From assembly GCF_042427575.1 (NCBI RefSeq), contig NZ_JBHMFD010000007.1, forward strand, positions 62,001-126,000: a stretch of DNA of 64,000 nt, read 5' to 3'. The position numbers were made by a program, and so were the translations under genes. Origin of the DNA: Bergeyella porcorum (lineage in GTDB: Bacteria; Bacteroidota; Bacteroidia; Flavobacteriales; Weeksellaceae). Each line of letters begins with the position of its first letter. Position 1 is the first letter of the stretch. The notes under the pieces were generated by a model that was given only the letters and a program-made list of their open reading frames with translations, made no database searches and was not told the DNA's origin. Below are positions 43,099 through 53,313 of this stretch, piece after piece.

Positions 43099-45927
43099 CT
43101 ATTTCAGCTTTTTCTTCACGGCTACCTCTTCATAAACCTCCAAAATATCACCTACTTCTATATCGTTGTAACCTTTCAGGTTGAGACCACACTCGTAGCC
43201 TTTGGTTACTTCCTTCACATCGTCCTTGAAACGCTTCAAGCTTTCTAGCTCTCCATCAAACTTCACAATACCATCGCGAAGCAGTCTAATCTTAGAATTT
43301 CGGGTTACCTTACCAGAAAGCACCATACATCCTGCAATGCTTCCTACCTTAGAAATCTTGAAAACTTCACGGATTTCCACATTACCAATGACTTGTTCTT
43401 TGATTTCTGGCGAAAGCATTCCTTCCATCGCTTCCTTCACTTCATCTATCGCCGCGTAAATTACAGAATAAGTTCGGATTTCTATCTCTTCCCTATCTGC
43501 CAATTCTTTCGCATTAGCTCCTGCTCTTACATTAAAGCCGATAACGATGGCATCAGATGCAGTTGCTAATAGAATATCAGATTCCGTAATCTGCCCCACT
43601 CCTTTATGAAGAATATTCACCTGAATTTCCTCTGTGGAAAGTCTTTGCAACTGGTCTGATAACGCTTCTACCGAACCATCCACATCTCCTTTCAAGATAA
43701 TGTTCAACTCTTTGAAATCGCCCAATGCAATTCTTCGTCCGATTTCATCAAGCGTTAAGTGCTTCTTAGTTCTAATGGATTGTTCTCTTTGCAATTGCTC
43801 ACGCTTATTGGCAATCGTTTTAGCTTCTCTTTCATCTTCATACACACGGAATTTATCCCCCGCAGTAGGTGCTCCATCAAGACCTAAAACCGTTACTGGC
43901 TTAGATGGTCCTGCTTCTTTCATAGGCTTGCCACGCTCATCTAGCATCGCTTTTACCTTACCGTGATTTTTACCTGCTAAAAGATAATCTCCTATTTTCA
44001 AAGTTCCCGACTGTACCAATAGCGTAGAAACATACCCTCTCCCTTTATCTAAAGAGGCCTCTATCACCACCCCTTGAGCACGTTTATCTGGATTGGCTTT
44101 CAATTCCAAAAGTTCCGCTTGAAGCAACACCTTTTCTAATAACAAATCCACATTGTTACCAAACTTAGCAGAGATTTCCTGAGACTGAACATTACCTCCC
44201 CATTCTTCCACTAAGATATTCATTGCTGAAAGCTGTTCGCGGATTCTATCTGGGTTAGCGTTAGGTTTATCCACTTTGTTGATGGCAATAATCATAGGAA
44301 CGCCTGCTGCCTGAGCGTGTGAAATCGCTTCCTTGGTCTGTGGCATCACATCATCATCGGCAGCTATCACAATAATAGCGATATCCGTTACCTGTGCTCC
44401 TCTGGCTCTCATCGCCGTAAAGGCTTCGTGACCCGGAGTATCCAAGAATGTAATGCGATGGTCATTTTCCAACTTCACGCTATACGCCCCAATGTGCTGC
44501 GTGATACCTCCAGATTCCCCTGCGATTACATTGGTCTTACGGATATAATCCAACAAAGAGGTTTTACCGTGGTCCACATGCCCCATTACTGTAACAATAG
44601 GTGCTCTTGGTAGCAAGTCTTCTGGACTATCCACTTCTTCCTCATCTGAAGATTCTTCCAAATCTGCATCGGAGAACTGAATATCATATCCAAACTCATC
44701 TGCCACTAATTGAAGGATATCCGCTTCTAAACGCTGGTTCATAGTTACCATTACCCCAAGTGAGAAACAAGTAGAAATCACCTCAGTGGCACTTACATCC
44801 ATCAAGGCTGCCAATTCTCCTACGGTAATATATTCTGTTACCTTCAGCGTTCTATCTTGAGCTTCTCTTTCCTGCTGAAGTTCATCTTGCTCTCTACGGA
44901 AAGTTCTTTTTTCCTTTCTGTATTTAGCCGCTTTAGATTTCCCCCCTTTATTGGTAAGCTTTTCTAAAGTTTCTTTGATTTGATTCTTTACTTGCTCATC
45001 AGTCAATTCCACTGGCATTACACGCTCATTCTTCTTGCCACCTCTACGGCTGCCACCTCTGTTGCCTCCTTGGTTGTTACCACCAGCACCTTGCGAGCGA
45101 TTGCCTTGCTGCCCTTGTGGACGATTGCCCTGATTTGTATTTTGAGCATTAGATTGCCCCTGAGCAGGTTTTTCTATTCTTTTCCTTTTTTTCTTCTGCT
45201 TGCCCGCACCTTCTTTTGGCTTGGTCTGAAACTGAGACAAATCCACTTTTTCTTCAAGGATTTTCAAGCCGTCCAACTTCTGATATTGGGTTTCTATCTT
45301 CTGAGGTTCTTGAATCACAGGCTCCTCTTTTTTAGGCTCTTCCTTTTTCACCTCTACTTTCGGTTCCTCCTTCTTCGGTTCCACCTCTTGTTTTGGCTTT
45401 GACTCTACCACAGGTTTTTTCTCCTCTTTTTTAGGTTGAGTTTTTTCTTTTTTCTTTGGTTTTGTAGAGTTATCTATGGTAGAGAGGTCTATTTTACCTA
45501 AAACATTCAGTCCTGTTTCAGAAGTTTTAACAGGCTCTTCTTTAGGTGCCTCTTCTACTTTTTCAGGTGTTTTTTGCTCCTCTTTCACCGCTTCTTTTTC
45601 CTCTTCTTTTTTCGGCTCAAGGTCTATTTTACCTACTACTTTAGGCTCCAATTTTTGAGTTGCTTTTGCCTTGATTACTTCTGGCTTTTTCTCTTCTTCC
45701 AGTGCCAATTTTTCTTCTGGCACTTTAGTAATCACCACTTCGTGGGAAGCCTTGCGTTGCTCTCCATCTTTGCGAAACTCCGCCTCCAACGCAGCAAATG
45801 CCTGTTCTTCTAATATTGCATTCGGATTACTCTCTACTTCTATCCCTTTGCTTTGTAGAAATTCTACGGCTCTTGAAACAGAAATATTAAGTTCCTTGAC
45901 TGCTTTATTTAATCTAATTTTTGGCAT
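43099..45927 (-). CDS. infB: Translation initiation factor IF-2
   Basis: A 942-residue GTPase that places initiator tRNA on the ribosome. The N-terminal IF2N domain (RLNKAVKELNISVSRAVEFL) is followed by a long charged, Lys/Glu/Pro-rich linker and an Arg/Gly/Gln-rich stretch (about residues 55-320), then the G domain near residue 447 with GHVDHGKTS (G1), DTPGHEAF (G3) and NKVDKP (G4), and domains II-IV to the C-terminus. Domain order is normal. It is the last gene of rimP-nusA-infB. Confidence 0.96.
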   Translation of the reverse strand: MPKIRLNKAVKELNISVSRAVEFLQSKGIEVESNPNAILEEQAFAALEAEFRKDGEQRKASHEVVITKVPEEKLALEEEKKPEVIKAKATQKLEPKVVGKIDLEPKKEEEKEAVKEEQKTPEKVEEAPKEEPVKTSETGLNVLGKIDLSTIDNSTKPKKKEKTQPKKEEKKPVVESKPKQEVEPKKEEPKVEVKKEEPKKEEPVIQEPQKIETQYQKLDGLKILEEKVDLSQFQTKPKEGAGKQKKKRKRIEKPAQGQSNAQNTNQGNRPQGQQGNRSQGAGGNNQGGNRGGSRRGGKKNERVMPVELTDEQVKNQIKETLEKLTNKGGKSKAAKYRKEKRTFRREQDELQQEREAQDRTLKVTEYITVGELAALMDVSATEVISTCFSLGVMVTMNQRLEADILQLVADEFGYDIQFSDADLEESSDEEEVDSPEDLLPRAPIVTVMGHVDHGKTSLLDYIRKTNVIAGESGGITQHIGAYSVKLENDHRITFLDTPGHEAFTAMRARGAQVTDIAIIVIAADDDVMPQTKEAISHAQAAGVPMIIAINKVDKPNANPDRIREQLSAMNILVEEWGGNVQSQEISAKFGNNVDLLLEKVLLQAELLELKANPDKRAQGVVIEASLDKGRGYVSTLLVQSGTLKIGDYLLAGKNHGKVKAMLDERGKPMKEAGPSKPVTVLGLDGAPTAGDKFRVYEDEREAKTIANKREQLQREQSIRTKKHLTLDEIGRRIALGDFKELNIILKGDVDGSVEALSDQLQRLSTEEIQVNILHKGVGQITESDILLATASDAIVIGFNVRAGANAKELADREEIEIRTYSVIYAAIDEVKEAMEGMLSPEIKEQVIGNVEIREVFKISKVGSIAGCMVLSGKVTRNSKIRLLRDGIVKFDGELESLKRFKDDVKEVTKGYECGLNLKGYNDIEVGDILEVYEEVAVKKKLK

Positions 45928-45992
45928 ATAATTATTTTATCTTTCGCTATTTATAGCTTTTTATGATTTATTTTTTTGAAATTATTTTAATC

Positions 45993-47228
45993 TTAGTCTT
46001 CAAATTCTTCTTTCAGAATAGCTTTCACCTCCTCGATGGTTTCCTCCTCCAAGTCGGTCATATTAAGAAGACTCACGGTGTCTTTATCCAACACAGATTT
46101 GGCAGTGGTAAGCCCCACTTTTTTGAACTCGTCCAAAATCCATTGTTCGATATCATCAGAGAACTCATCCAATTCCACATCATCATCTTCAGAAGTTTCT
46201 CTATATACATCAATCTCATAACCACTGAGCCAAGATGCCAATTTGATATTTTGGCCTTGCTTACCAATAATTTTAGAAATCTCCTCCACTGGCGTGTACA
46301 CCAATGCGTAAGATTCCTCTTCGTTGATATCTATCTTATTGATGGTTACATTTCCCAATGCTCTTTTTACCAAAACTTCTGGATTTTTAGACCATTGAAT
46401 CACATCGATATTTTCGTTTTTCAACTCACGAACCACGCCGTGGATTCTAGAACCTTTTACCCCAACGCAAGCCCCCACAGGGTCTATTCTATCATCTAAT
46501 GCGTCCACAGCAATCTTTGCCTTTTCACCTGGGATTCTCACCACTTTTCTAAGCATAATGGTTCCATCTTGGATTTCAGGAATTTCAAGCTCTAATAGTT
46601 TTTCCAAGAATTTTGGAGCGGTTCTGGAAACGATGATTTGTGGTTTAGAACCTTTAAAATCTACACTTTCCACTATTGCTCTCACATTCTCTCCTTTCTT
46701 GAAGAAATCTGATGGGATTTGATTTTCTTTTGGCAAAATAAACTCATTACCTTCATCGTCTAGCAAAATCACGTGCTTATGACGAATATGATGTACTTCT
46801 CCCACTACAATTTCTCCTATTCTATCGCGGAACTGCTCATAAAGCATCGCATTATTATGCTCCTGAAGTTTCGTTGCCAAGATTTGTTTCAAAGTTAGAA
46901 TACTTCTTCTTCCCAACTGAGCTACGGGAATTTCTTTAGTATATTCCTCTCCCACTTCAAAGGTTGGGTCTATTTTCTTAGCTTCAGAAATTTCAATTTC
47001 CAAGTCATCATCTTCTGACATTCCATCTTCCACAATGGTCATATTCAAGAAGATTTCAAAATCTCCTTTATCTGGATTCACAATCACATCAAAGTGGTCG
47101 TCAGAATCGTATCTTTTTCTCAAAAGGGTTTTCAAAGCATCTTCAATAATTGCCATCAGGTCTATCTTGCTGATACTTTTTTCATCTTTAAAATCACCAA
47201 ACGCTTCAATTAAAGCTAAATTATTCAT
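45993..47228 (-). CDS. nusA: Transcription termination/antitermination factor NusA
   Basis: A 411-residue RNA-polymerase-binding factor acting in pausing, termination and antitermination. The N-terminal polymerase-binding domain is followed by the S1 domain (GEVHHIRHKHVILLDDEGNEFILP, read as separate halves) and two KH domains (VGACVGVKGSRIHG and ISKIIGKQGQNIKLASWL). The C-terminal acidic tail of enterobacterial NusA repeats is absent, as is usual here. It lies between rimP and infB with 65-base spacers on each side, the classic order. Confidence 0.95.
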   Translation of the reverse strand: MNNLALIEAFGDFKDEKSISKIDLMAIIEDALKTLLRKRYDSDDHFDVIVNPDKGDFEIFLNMTIVEDGMSEDDDLEIEISEAKKIDPTFEVGEEYTKEIPVAQLGRRSILTLKQILATKLQEHNNAMLYEQFRDRIGEIVVGEVHHIRHKHVILLDDEGNEFILPKENQIPSDFFKKGENVRAIVESVDFKGSKPQIIVSRTAPKFLEKLLELEIPEIQDGTIMLRKVVRIPGEKAKIAVDALDDRIDPVGACVGVKGSRIHGVVRELKNENIDVIQWSKNPEVLVKRALGNVTINKIDINEEESYALVYTPVEEISKIIGKQGQNIKLASWLSGYEIDVYRETSEDDDVELDEFSDDIEQWILDEFKKVGLTTAKSVLDKDTVSLLNMTDLEEETIEEVKAILKEEFED

Positions 47229-47293
47229 AAATATTTTAGTTGTTAATTATCTATTCTAATCACGAACCTTTCCTACAGAAAGTTCTCTAATCT

Positions 47294-47761
47294 TTAAAAT
47301 TTTATTACGACCAAGGCTTTTTTAATCTCCGAATAAGGAATTTCCCTTTCCTCTTCCACATCTACTTTACCTTTGCCTATGTCTTTCGGTTTTCTATATC
47401 TAAGGATAAGTGTTATTTTTTCATCATCCACACTTGCCAATTCTCCTTGAACCTTGGTAGTATCTTCAAGCAAAATTTCCAAATCCCTTCCTAGATTTTT
47501 CTGAAATTGGCGTGGCATCGTAAGAGGCTCGCTCAACCCCGCCGACATCACCTGAAGGCTAAAATCTTGCTCTTCTCTATCGATATTAAATTCTATGGCT
47601 CTACTCGCATCCAAACAATCTTGTATAGAAACCCCTTGGTCTCCATCTAGAATAATTGTAATATCACTTGCCACAGAGACCTTTAAATCTACCAAAAACA
47701 AATCTGGTCTGGTTTGCAGAAACGCCTGTAATAGCTCCTCTACTCTAGTTTTCAATTCCAT
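47294..47761 (-). CDS. rimP: Ribosome maturation factor RimP
   Basis: A 155-residue protein needed for maturation of the 30S subunit. The family pattern is visible: VDLKVSVASDITIILDGDQGVSIQDCLDASRAIEFN in pieces, then DFSLQVMSAGLSEPL, the usual GxDRPL-equivalent site, here GLSEPL. It is first in the rimP-nusA-infB transcription unit, with a good promoter 75 bases upstream. Confidence 0.92.
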   Translation of the reverse strand: MELKTRVEELLQAFLQTRPDLFLVDLKVSVASDITIILDGDQGVSIQDCLDASRAIEFNIDREEQDFSLQVMSAGLSEPLTMPRQFQKNLGRDLEILLEDTTKVQGELASVDDEKITLILRYRKPKDIGKGKVDVEEEREIPYSEIKKALVVIKF

Positions 47762-47835
47762 AAAACACCAATTATTGCTACGAAAAAAGGCTTTCTTTCC
47801 GAAGGCCTTTTCATCTATAATTCTAAAATCTCCTG

Positions 47836-47866
47836 CAAAGGTAAGTATTTTTTATCACACTCACAA
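47836..47866 (-). promoter_or_regulatory. Promoter of rimP-nusA-infB, TTG-N20-TACCTTTG
   Basis: TTG (47864-47866), 20 bases, TACCTTTG (47836-47843) on the minus strand. Confidence 0.7.
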
Positions 47867-47929
47867 ATCTTTTAGTTTTGAAAATCAACACCTTTAGAAA
47901 TCTGAAAGTTTGGAATGATGATTTTTTAG

Positions 47930-47937
47930 TATCTTTG
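47930..47937 (+). promoter_or_regulatory. -7 box TATCTTTG for the polysaccharide cluster
   Basis: Exact TAnnTTTG match with TTG 17 bases upstream (47910-47912), 31 bases before the first gene of the cluster. Confidence 0.65.
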
Positions 47938-47968
47938 CGTTTTAATTTTAAAACAAAATAAAACATAA

Positions 47969-49288
47969 ATGAATATTACCATTGTGGGTACTGGTTATGT
48001 AGGTTTAGTAACTGGTACTACCCTTGCAGAGCTTGGTAACACCGTGTATTGCGTGGATGTAGATGCTAAGAAAGTAGAAAAAATGAAAAACGGCATCGTG
48101 CCCATCTACGAACCAGGCTTGGAAGAAATGTTCCACCGAAATATCCAAGCTCAGCGTCTTTTCTTTACTACCGAACTGAAAGAAGCGTTGGATCAATCCG
48201 AAGTAATTTATTTGGCTCTCCCTACTCCTCCGGGTGAAGATGGCTCTGCAGACCTATCGTATGTCATCAGCGTTGCCAACCAAATTGGGGAACTGATGAC
48301 GGATTACAAAGTAGTGGTGAATAAATCTACCGTCCCTGTAGGCACGGCAGATAAAGTAAGAGCCGTAATTGCTGCTAAAACTGATATCCCCTTTGATGTG
48401 GTCTCTAATCCAGAATTCCTGCGTGAAGGTTTTGCTGTAAAAGATTCTATGAACCCAGCCCGCGTAGTGGTAGGATGTAGCTCTGAAAGAGCAAAAGATA
48501 TTATGGCAAAAATATACCAGCCTTTCACGAATACAGGGGTGCCAATTATCTTTATGGATGAGAAATCTTCGGAGCTCACGAAATATGCTGCCAATTCTTT
48601 CCTTGCTGTGAAAATCACCTTTATGAATGAAATTGCCAATTTCTGCGAAAAAGTAGGTGCCGATGTGGATAAAGTTCGCCTTGGTATGGGTAGCGATGAT
48701 AGAATTGGACACCGATTTTTATTCCCGGGCATTGGCTACGGTGGAAGTTGCTTCCCTAAAGATGTAAAAGCCTTGGTAAAGTCTGGAAAAGAAGAGGATT
48801 TTAATTTCCAAATTTTGGAAGCTACAGAAGCGGTGAATAAAAACCAAAAAGTGATTTTAGTCTCCGAAATAGAAAAATATTTCAATAACAATCTTAATGG
48901 TAAGAAAATTGCTCTTTGGGGACTCGCATTCAAAGCCAATACCGATGATATTCGCGAAGCGTCTTCTCTAGACAACATCCGCTTGCTTCTAGAAAAAGGC
49001 GTTCAGATTACCGCCTATGATACCATTGCAGAAGATAATGTAAGAGGTATTTTGGGCGATAGTATAGCGTATGCCAAAGATATGTACTCTGCCTTGGAAG
49101 GTGCAGATGCTTTGCTCATTGCTACAGAATGGCCCGAGTTTAAAAATCCAAACTTTGAGCTAATGGCAGAGAAGATGAACCATAAAGCCATCTTTGATGG
49201 CAGAAATATGTTTGCCCTAGAACAGGTGGAAAACACTGGGTTCTATTATAAATCTATTGGTAGAAAAGTTATCACTAGAAATTTTTAA
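47969..49288 (+). CDS. ugd: UDP-glucose 6-dehydrogenase
   Basis: A 439-residue NAD-dependent enzyme oxidising UDP-glucose to UDP-glucuronic acid for surface polysaccharide. The Rossmann motif GTGYVGLVTG starts the protein; the catalytic Cys lies in GIGYGGSCFPKD; NPEFLREGFA and the central dimer helix (SFLAVKITFMNE) are typical. It has the full two-domain length. It opens the 48-64 kb polysaccharide cluster and is followed by the ABC transporter after only 5 bases. Because a second nucleotide-sugar dehydrogenase lies further on, the two probably make different uronic acids. Confidence 0.93.
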   Translation: MNITIVGTGYVGLVTGTTLAELGNTVYCVDVDAKKVEKMKNGIVPIYEPGLEEMFHRNIQAQRLFFTTELKEALDQSEVIYLALPTPPGEDGSADLSYVISVANQIGELMTDYKVVVNKSTVPVGTADKVRAVIAAKTDIPFDVVSNPEFLREGFAVKDSMNPARVVVGCSSERAKDIMAKIYQPFTNTGVPIIFMDEKSSELTKYAANSFLAVKITFMNEIANFCEKVGADVDKVRLGMGSDDRIGHRFLFPGIGYGGSCFPKDVKALVKSGKEEDFNFQILEATEAVNKNQKVILVSEIEKYFNNNLNGKKIALWGLAFKANTDDIREASSLDNIRLLLEKGVQITAYDTIAEDNVRGILGDSIAYAKDMYSALEGADALLIATEWPEFKNPNFELMAEKMNHKAIFDGRNMFALEQVENTGFYYKSIGRKVITRNF

Positions 49289-49293
49289 ACTTT

Positions 49294-51087
49294 ATGAATA
49301 AGGAAATTAAAACTGAAAAATATAATTTTTTAGGATATTTCAAATATTTCAAAAATATTTTGGGTAATCATATTTATGTATTCATCCTATTAAACTCATT
49401 GGTAGGACTTTTAGATGGTATTGGTTTAACAATGTTCATCCCCCTGCTATCTGTAGCTACAGATAGCAGTAATGCCAACGAATCTCTTGGAAAACTAAAA
49501 ATTGTAATAGATTTTTTGAAAAACATTGGTATTGAATTCAATATAGTGAACATTCTCATACTAATGGTATTATTATTCTCTACCAAAGGGCTTATTAATT
49601 ACCTAAAAACCATATACATATCCAAAATAAATATACAAGCCACTCGCAATCTCAGATTCAAACTCATCCACGGATTGGGCAATTTATCTTATCAAGGCTT
49701 TACCAAAATGAGCGTTGGAAGAATACAAAACCATATCTATGGAGAAGCTGCAAGGCTCATAAATGCTATGGAGCGTTATATGAATGCTATGCAATTTGCC
49801 ACAATGGTAATCACATATATGATTTTGGCTGTTATTTCCAACTGGCAATTTGCTATTATGGTTGCTGCTGGGGGATACTTTGCAGATTTCCTCTATAAAT
49901 ACCTTTCTAATCTTATCCGTGATTATTCTAGAAAACAGGTAAATCTTGGAAATGATTTTAATGAAGTTTTAATTCAATCCATTAATTACTTTAAATATTT
50001 AAAAGCGACCAACTATTTTACAAATTATAACAAAAGACTAAAAAACAACATACACCTTAATGATAATTATTCGTACAATATTACCAAGCTCAACTCCATA
50101 ATGGTAAATGCTAGAGAACCTATTATCATCACCATTATTGCTATTGTTGTCATTCTTCAAATCAAACTACTCGGAGGAAATCTAGCCTCCATTCTCATTA
50201 GTTTATTATTATTCTATCGTTGCTTAGGTTACCTCACTAATTTACAAGGTGCTTGGGCTCAGTTTATACAAAACTCCACTGCGATAGAGTCTATTGATAC
50301 TATACTAGAAGAATTTAAAGAAAATGAAGAGCCTCAAAACTCAACACCTGTTAACAGAATAAAAGATATTGAAGTAAAAAATCTCAGTATCACTTTTGGG
50401 AATACCCCTATTCTCAGAGACATCAATATGAATATTCCACAAAGAACTTCTATAGCATTTGTAGGAGAAAGTGGAGCAGGAAAAACCACTCTCGCCAATG
50501 TGATTTGTGGATTACAAATTCCACACAATGGAAAGGTAGTAGTAGATGGCCAATCTCTATATGAATCAGACCTCAACACTTATCGTTCTAAAATTGGGTA
50601 TATTACTCAAGAACCTGTAATATTCAATGATTCCATATTCAATAATGTAACTTTCTGGGCTGAAAAAACACCTGCAACTTTAGAGAAATTCTACAAAGTA
50701 ATGGATATGGTTTCTATGAAAAACTTCATAGAAAATCTTGAAAATAAAGAAGATTCCACTCTTGGAAACAACGGCGTTTTGGTATCAGGTGGGCAGAAAC
50801 AACGGATTTCTATCGCACGAGAACTTTATAAAGATGTAGAACTCTTGATAATGGATGAAGCAACTTCCGCCCTAGACTCTGAAACAGAAAAATATATCAA
50901 AGATAATATTGATATGTTACACGGAAAATTCACGATGATTATTATTGCACATAGGCTTTCCACTATCAAAAATGTAGATACCGTTTACCTTCTTGATAAA
51001 GGAGAAATTACAGGTAGTGGAGCATTTAGTGAACTTGTACAAACATCGGAAAGATTTAGAAAAATGGTAGAATTACAAAACTTGTAA
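49294..51087 (+). CDS. ABC transporter with fused permease and ATPase (lipid-linked glycan export type)
   Basis: A 597-residue half-transporter of the MsbA/PglK type. Residues about 20-320 form six membrane segments; the ATPase follows, with Walker A GESGAGKTT near residue 391, the signature LVSGGQKQR near 497 and Walker B LLIMDEATSAL near 519, all intact. Its place straight after ugd, inside a glycan cluster, suggests that it flips a lipid-linked oligosaccharide or exports a glycolipid; that is inference. No Wzx or Wzy protein is recognised, and no Wzm/Wzt pair is visible in the window. Confidence 0.88.
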   Translation: MNKEIKTEKYNFLGYFKYFKNILGNHIYVFILLNSLVGLLDGIGLTMFIPLLSVATDSSNANESLGKLKIVIDFLKNIGIEFNIVNILILMVLLFSTKGLINYLKTIYISKINIQATRNLRFKLIHGLGNLSYQGFTKMSVGRIQNHIYGEAARLINAMERYMNAMQFATMVITYMILAVISNWQFAIMVAAGGYFADFLYKYLSNLIRDYSRKQVNLGNDFNEVLIQSINYFKYLKATNYFTNYNKRLKNNIHLNDNYSYNITKLNSIMVNAREPIIITIIAIVVILQIKLLGGNLASILISLLLFYRCLGYLTNLQGAWAQFIQNSTAIESIDTILEEFKENEEPQNSTPVNRIKDIEVKNLSITFGNTPILRDINMNIPQRTSIAFVGESGAGKTTLANVICGLQIPHNGKVVVDGQSLYESDLNTYRSKIGYITQEPVIFNDSIFNNVTFWAEKTPATLEKFYKVMDMVSMKNFIENLENKEDSTLGNNGVLVSGGQKQRISIARELYKDVELLIMDEATSALDSETEKYIKDNIDMLHGKFTMIIIAHRLSTIKNVDTVYLLDKGEITGSGAFSELVQTSERFRKMVELQNL

Positions 51088-51188
51088 AAAAGTCTAAAAA
51101 ACTGTAAATCTCAAAACTTAGATTATGACCATTCGGTAGCTTCTAACTATTCATTTTACTTTCTCTTTATTAACTTTTGAACAAAAAA

Positions 51189-52295
51189 ATGAAAACACAA
51201 TACGATTATTTAATAGTAGGCAGTGGGCTGTTCGGTTCCATTTTTGCCCACGAGATGACCAAGCAAGGTAAAAAATGCCTCGTAATAGAACGCCGAAACC
51301 ACATCGCAGGAAATATCTACACCGAAAAGGTAGAAGGCATCAATGTGCATAAATATGGTGCTCATATTTTTCATACCAGCAATAAAGAAGTTTGGGATTA
51401 TGTGAATTCCTTTGTGGAGTTCAACCGCTTCACCAATGCACCAATAGCCAACTACAAAGGTGCTTTCTACAACTTACCTTTTAATATGAACACCTTCTAC
51501 CAACTGTGGGGCGTAAAAACACCACAAGAGGCTCAGGCAAAAATAGAAGAACAAAAAGCTGCGTATCAGCATATCACCGAGCCTAAAAACTTAGAAGAAC
51601 AAGCTTTGGTTTTGGGAGGAAAAGATATTTACGAAAAACTCATAAAAGGTTACACTGAAAAACAATGGGGAAGACCTGCTACAGAAATTCCTGCTTTCAT
51701 CATTAGAAGATTACCTTTCAGGTTTACTTTTGATAACAATTACTTTAATGATACCTACCAAGGAATCCCAATTGGTGGCTATACCACTCTGATTGAAAAA
51801 ATGCTGGAAGGCATTGAAGTAAAAACCAACACCGATTATTTTTCAGATACAGCATATTGGAATTCTCTAGCAGAAAAAGTGGTATATACAGGTAAGATAG
51901 ATGAATTTTTTGATTTCCAATTTGGACACTTAGACTATCGTAGTCTAAAATTTGAAAATGAAATCCTAGACTTGCCCAACTATCAGGGAAATGCCGTGGT
52001 TAATTATACCGAGAGAGAAATTCCATTTACAAGAATCATTGAACACAAGCACTTCGAGTTTGGTACACAACCGAAAACCATCATCACTAGAGAATACCCT
52101 CAGGATATGAAAGAAGGGGAAGAAGCCTACTACCCTATTAACGATGATAAAAACCAAGCGGTTTATCAGAAATACAAAGAGTTAGCAGACCAGTTACCTA
52201 ATGTAATTTTTGGAGGAAGATTGGCAGAATACAAATACTATGATATGCACCAAGTGGTAGAAAAGGCTCTGGAGATAGTGAAAACTCAAAAATAG
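51189..52295 (+). CDS. glf: UDP-galactopyranose mutase
   Basis: A 368-residue flavoenzyme converting UDP-galactopyranose to UDP-galactofuranose. FAD-binding GxGxxG is YLIVGSGLFGSIFAHEM; NVHKYGAHIFHTSN, GRPATEIPAFIIRRLPFRF and the late FGGRLAEYKYYDMHQV are family marks. I start at ATG 51189; a TTG at 51177 would add only four residues. It predicts galactofuranose in the surface glycan. Confidence 0.95.
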   Translation: MKTQYDYLIVGSGLFGSIFAHEMTKQGKKCLVIERRNHIAGNIYTEKVEGINVHKYGAHIFHTSNKEVWDYVNSFVEFNRFTNAPIANYKGAFYNLPFNMNTFYQLWGVKTPQEAQAKIEEQKAAYQHITEPKNLEEQALVLGGKDIYEKLIKGYTEKQWGRPATEIPAFIIRRLPFRFTFDNNYFNDTYQGIPIGGYTTLIEKMLEGIEVKTNTDYFSDTAYWNSLAEKVVYTGKIDEFFDFQFGHLDYRSLKFENEILDLPNYQGNAVVNYTEREIPFTRIIEHKHFEFGTQPKTIITREYPQDMKEGEEAYYPINDDKNQAVYQKYKELADQLPNVIFGGRLAEYKYYDMHQVVEKALEIVKTQK

Positions 52296-52299
52296 AATA

Positions 52300-53313
52300 A
52301 TGAAAAAGAAACTTATTCTTATTAATGATACCGCATTAAATGATTCTTTTACAAAATCCTTTATAAAGGAAGGATATGATGTTTTTCCTATTTTAGAAAA
52401 ACCCATTGTGTGTAAAAGAAATTGGAGAACGAAGTTAACAAACATTTTTTATCGTGTTGTTTTAAAAGATAATTCTTTTTTCAAAAAGTTATTTCATAAA
52501 AACCTTGAAAAAGAAGTCTATAATAGAATAAAGAACATAGAAACTCCCATAGATTACGCCATCGTATTTAGTGCTCATTACTACTCCGAAAGGATAATTA
52601 AATTACTAAGAAAAAAATCTAAAAAACTTATTTCTTATCAGGTCGATGGCTGGGAACTATGCCACGACATTGTAAAATACCGAGATTATTTTGATAGAGT
52701 TTTCTTTTTTGACAATGATGATTTAGCAAAATATGGAGATAAGGCGTTACCATTAACTAACTGCTACTTTACGGAAGAGAATCCAAAAGATACTCCTAGT
52801 GTCGACTTATTCTATCTTGGAGGTTGGAACAACACTAGGTTTTCTTACCTTAAAAATATCCATAACCGACTAAAGGGGAAATATATATTAAAAGCATTGA
52901 TGCATATCCCTGAATATAAAGAAGAAGAAAACATTTTAACCGACAACGAAGGCGGAGGAATCTATCTTAAAAATGGATCGTTTCAATACAATGAAAATAT
53001 TGATTTCGTTAAAAAATCAAAGTGCATAATAGACATTAAATTTAGTTATCATAATGGACTTTCTTTCCGATTTTTCGAAGCATTATATTATAAACGAAAA
53101 CTTATCACTAATAATGCAACCGTAAAAAACTATGATTTCTATCACGATAATAATATTTTTATCACGGATTTTGAAAATTTAGACGGAATAGAAGAGTTTT
53201 TAGAAAAACCGTATACTGAAATAGACCCAAAAATTGTAGACAAATATGGTTTTCCTAATTGGTCTCGCTACCTTCTAGACACACCTCCTTATCAAAAAAT
53301 TACTAATGGATAA
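52300..53313 (+). CDS. Probable GT-B-like glycosyltransferase of the polysaccharide cluster
   Basis: A 337-residue soluble protein, four bases after glf. I do not recognise a defined family; the later half (GLSFRFFEALYYKRKLITNNATVKNYDFYHD) has the donor-site feel of GT-B enzymes such as CgeB or the capsule proteins that transfer or modify sugars: an SFRFFEAL helix with the Glu, then KLITN. The first half has FSAHYYSERIIKLL and ISYQVDGWELCHD. The next gene overlaps its end by 8 bases. Function is inferred from fold hints and context; it might instead be a pyruvyl- or phospho-transferase. Confidence 0.6.
   Translation: MKKKLILINDTALNDSFTKSFIKEGYDVFPILEKPIVCKRNWRTKLTNIFYRVVLKDNSFFKKLFHKNLEKEVYNRIKNIETPIDYAIVFSAHYYSERIIKLLRKKSKKLISYQVDGWELCHDIVKYRDYFDRVFFFDNDDLAKYGDKALPLTNCYFTEENPKDTPSVDLFYLGGWNNTRFSYLKNIHNRLKGKYILKALMHIPEYKEEENILTDNEGGGIYLKNGSFQYNENIDFVKKSKCIIDIKFSYHNGLSFRFFEALYYKRKLITNNATVKNYDFYHDNNIFITDFENLDGIEEFLEKPYTEIDPKIVDKYGFPNWSRYLLDTPPYQKITNG

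Noticed and set aside
44980..45402. 140-codon plus-strand ORF opposite the infB linker.
   Set aside because: It is low-complexity Leu/Phe reading of the Lys/Glu-rich linker on the other strand.
45963..46499. 178-codon plus-strand ORF over the 3' part of nusA.
   Set aside because: It is antisense to conserved NusA KH domains, with a composition (Phe, Ile, His) typical of a shadow frame.
48254..48732. Two overlapping minus-strand ORFs (142 and 152 codons) in ugd.
   Set aside because: Both are shadows of the conserved UDP-glucose dehydrogenase frame.
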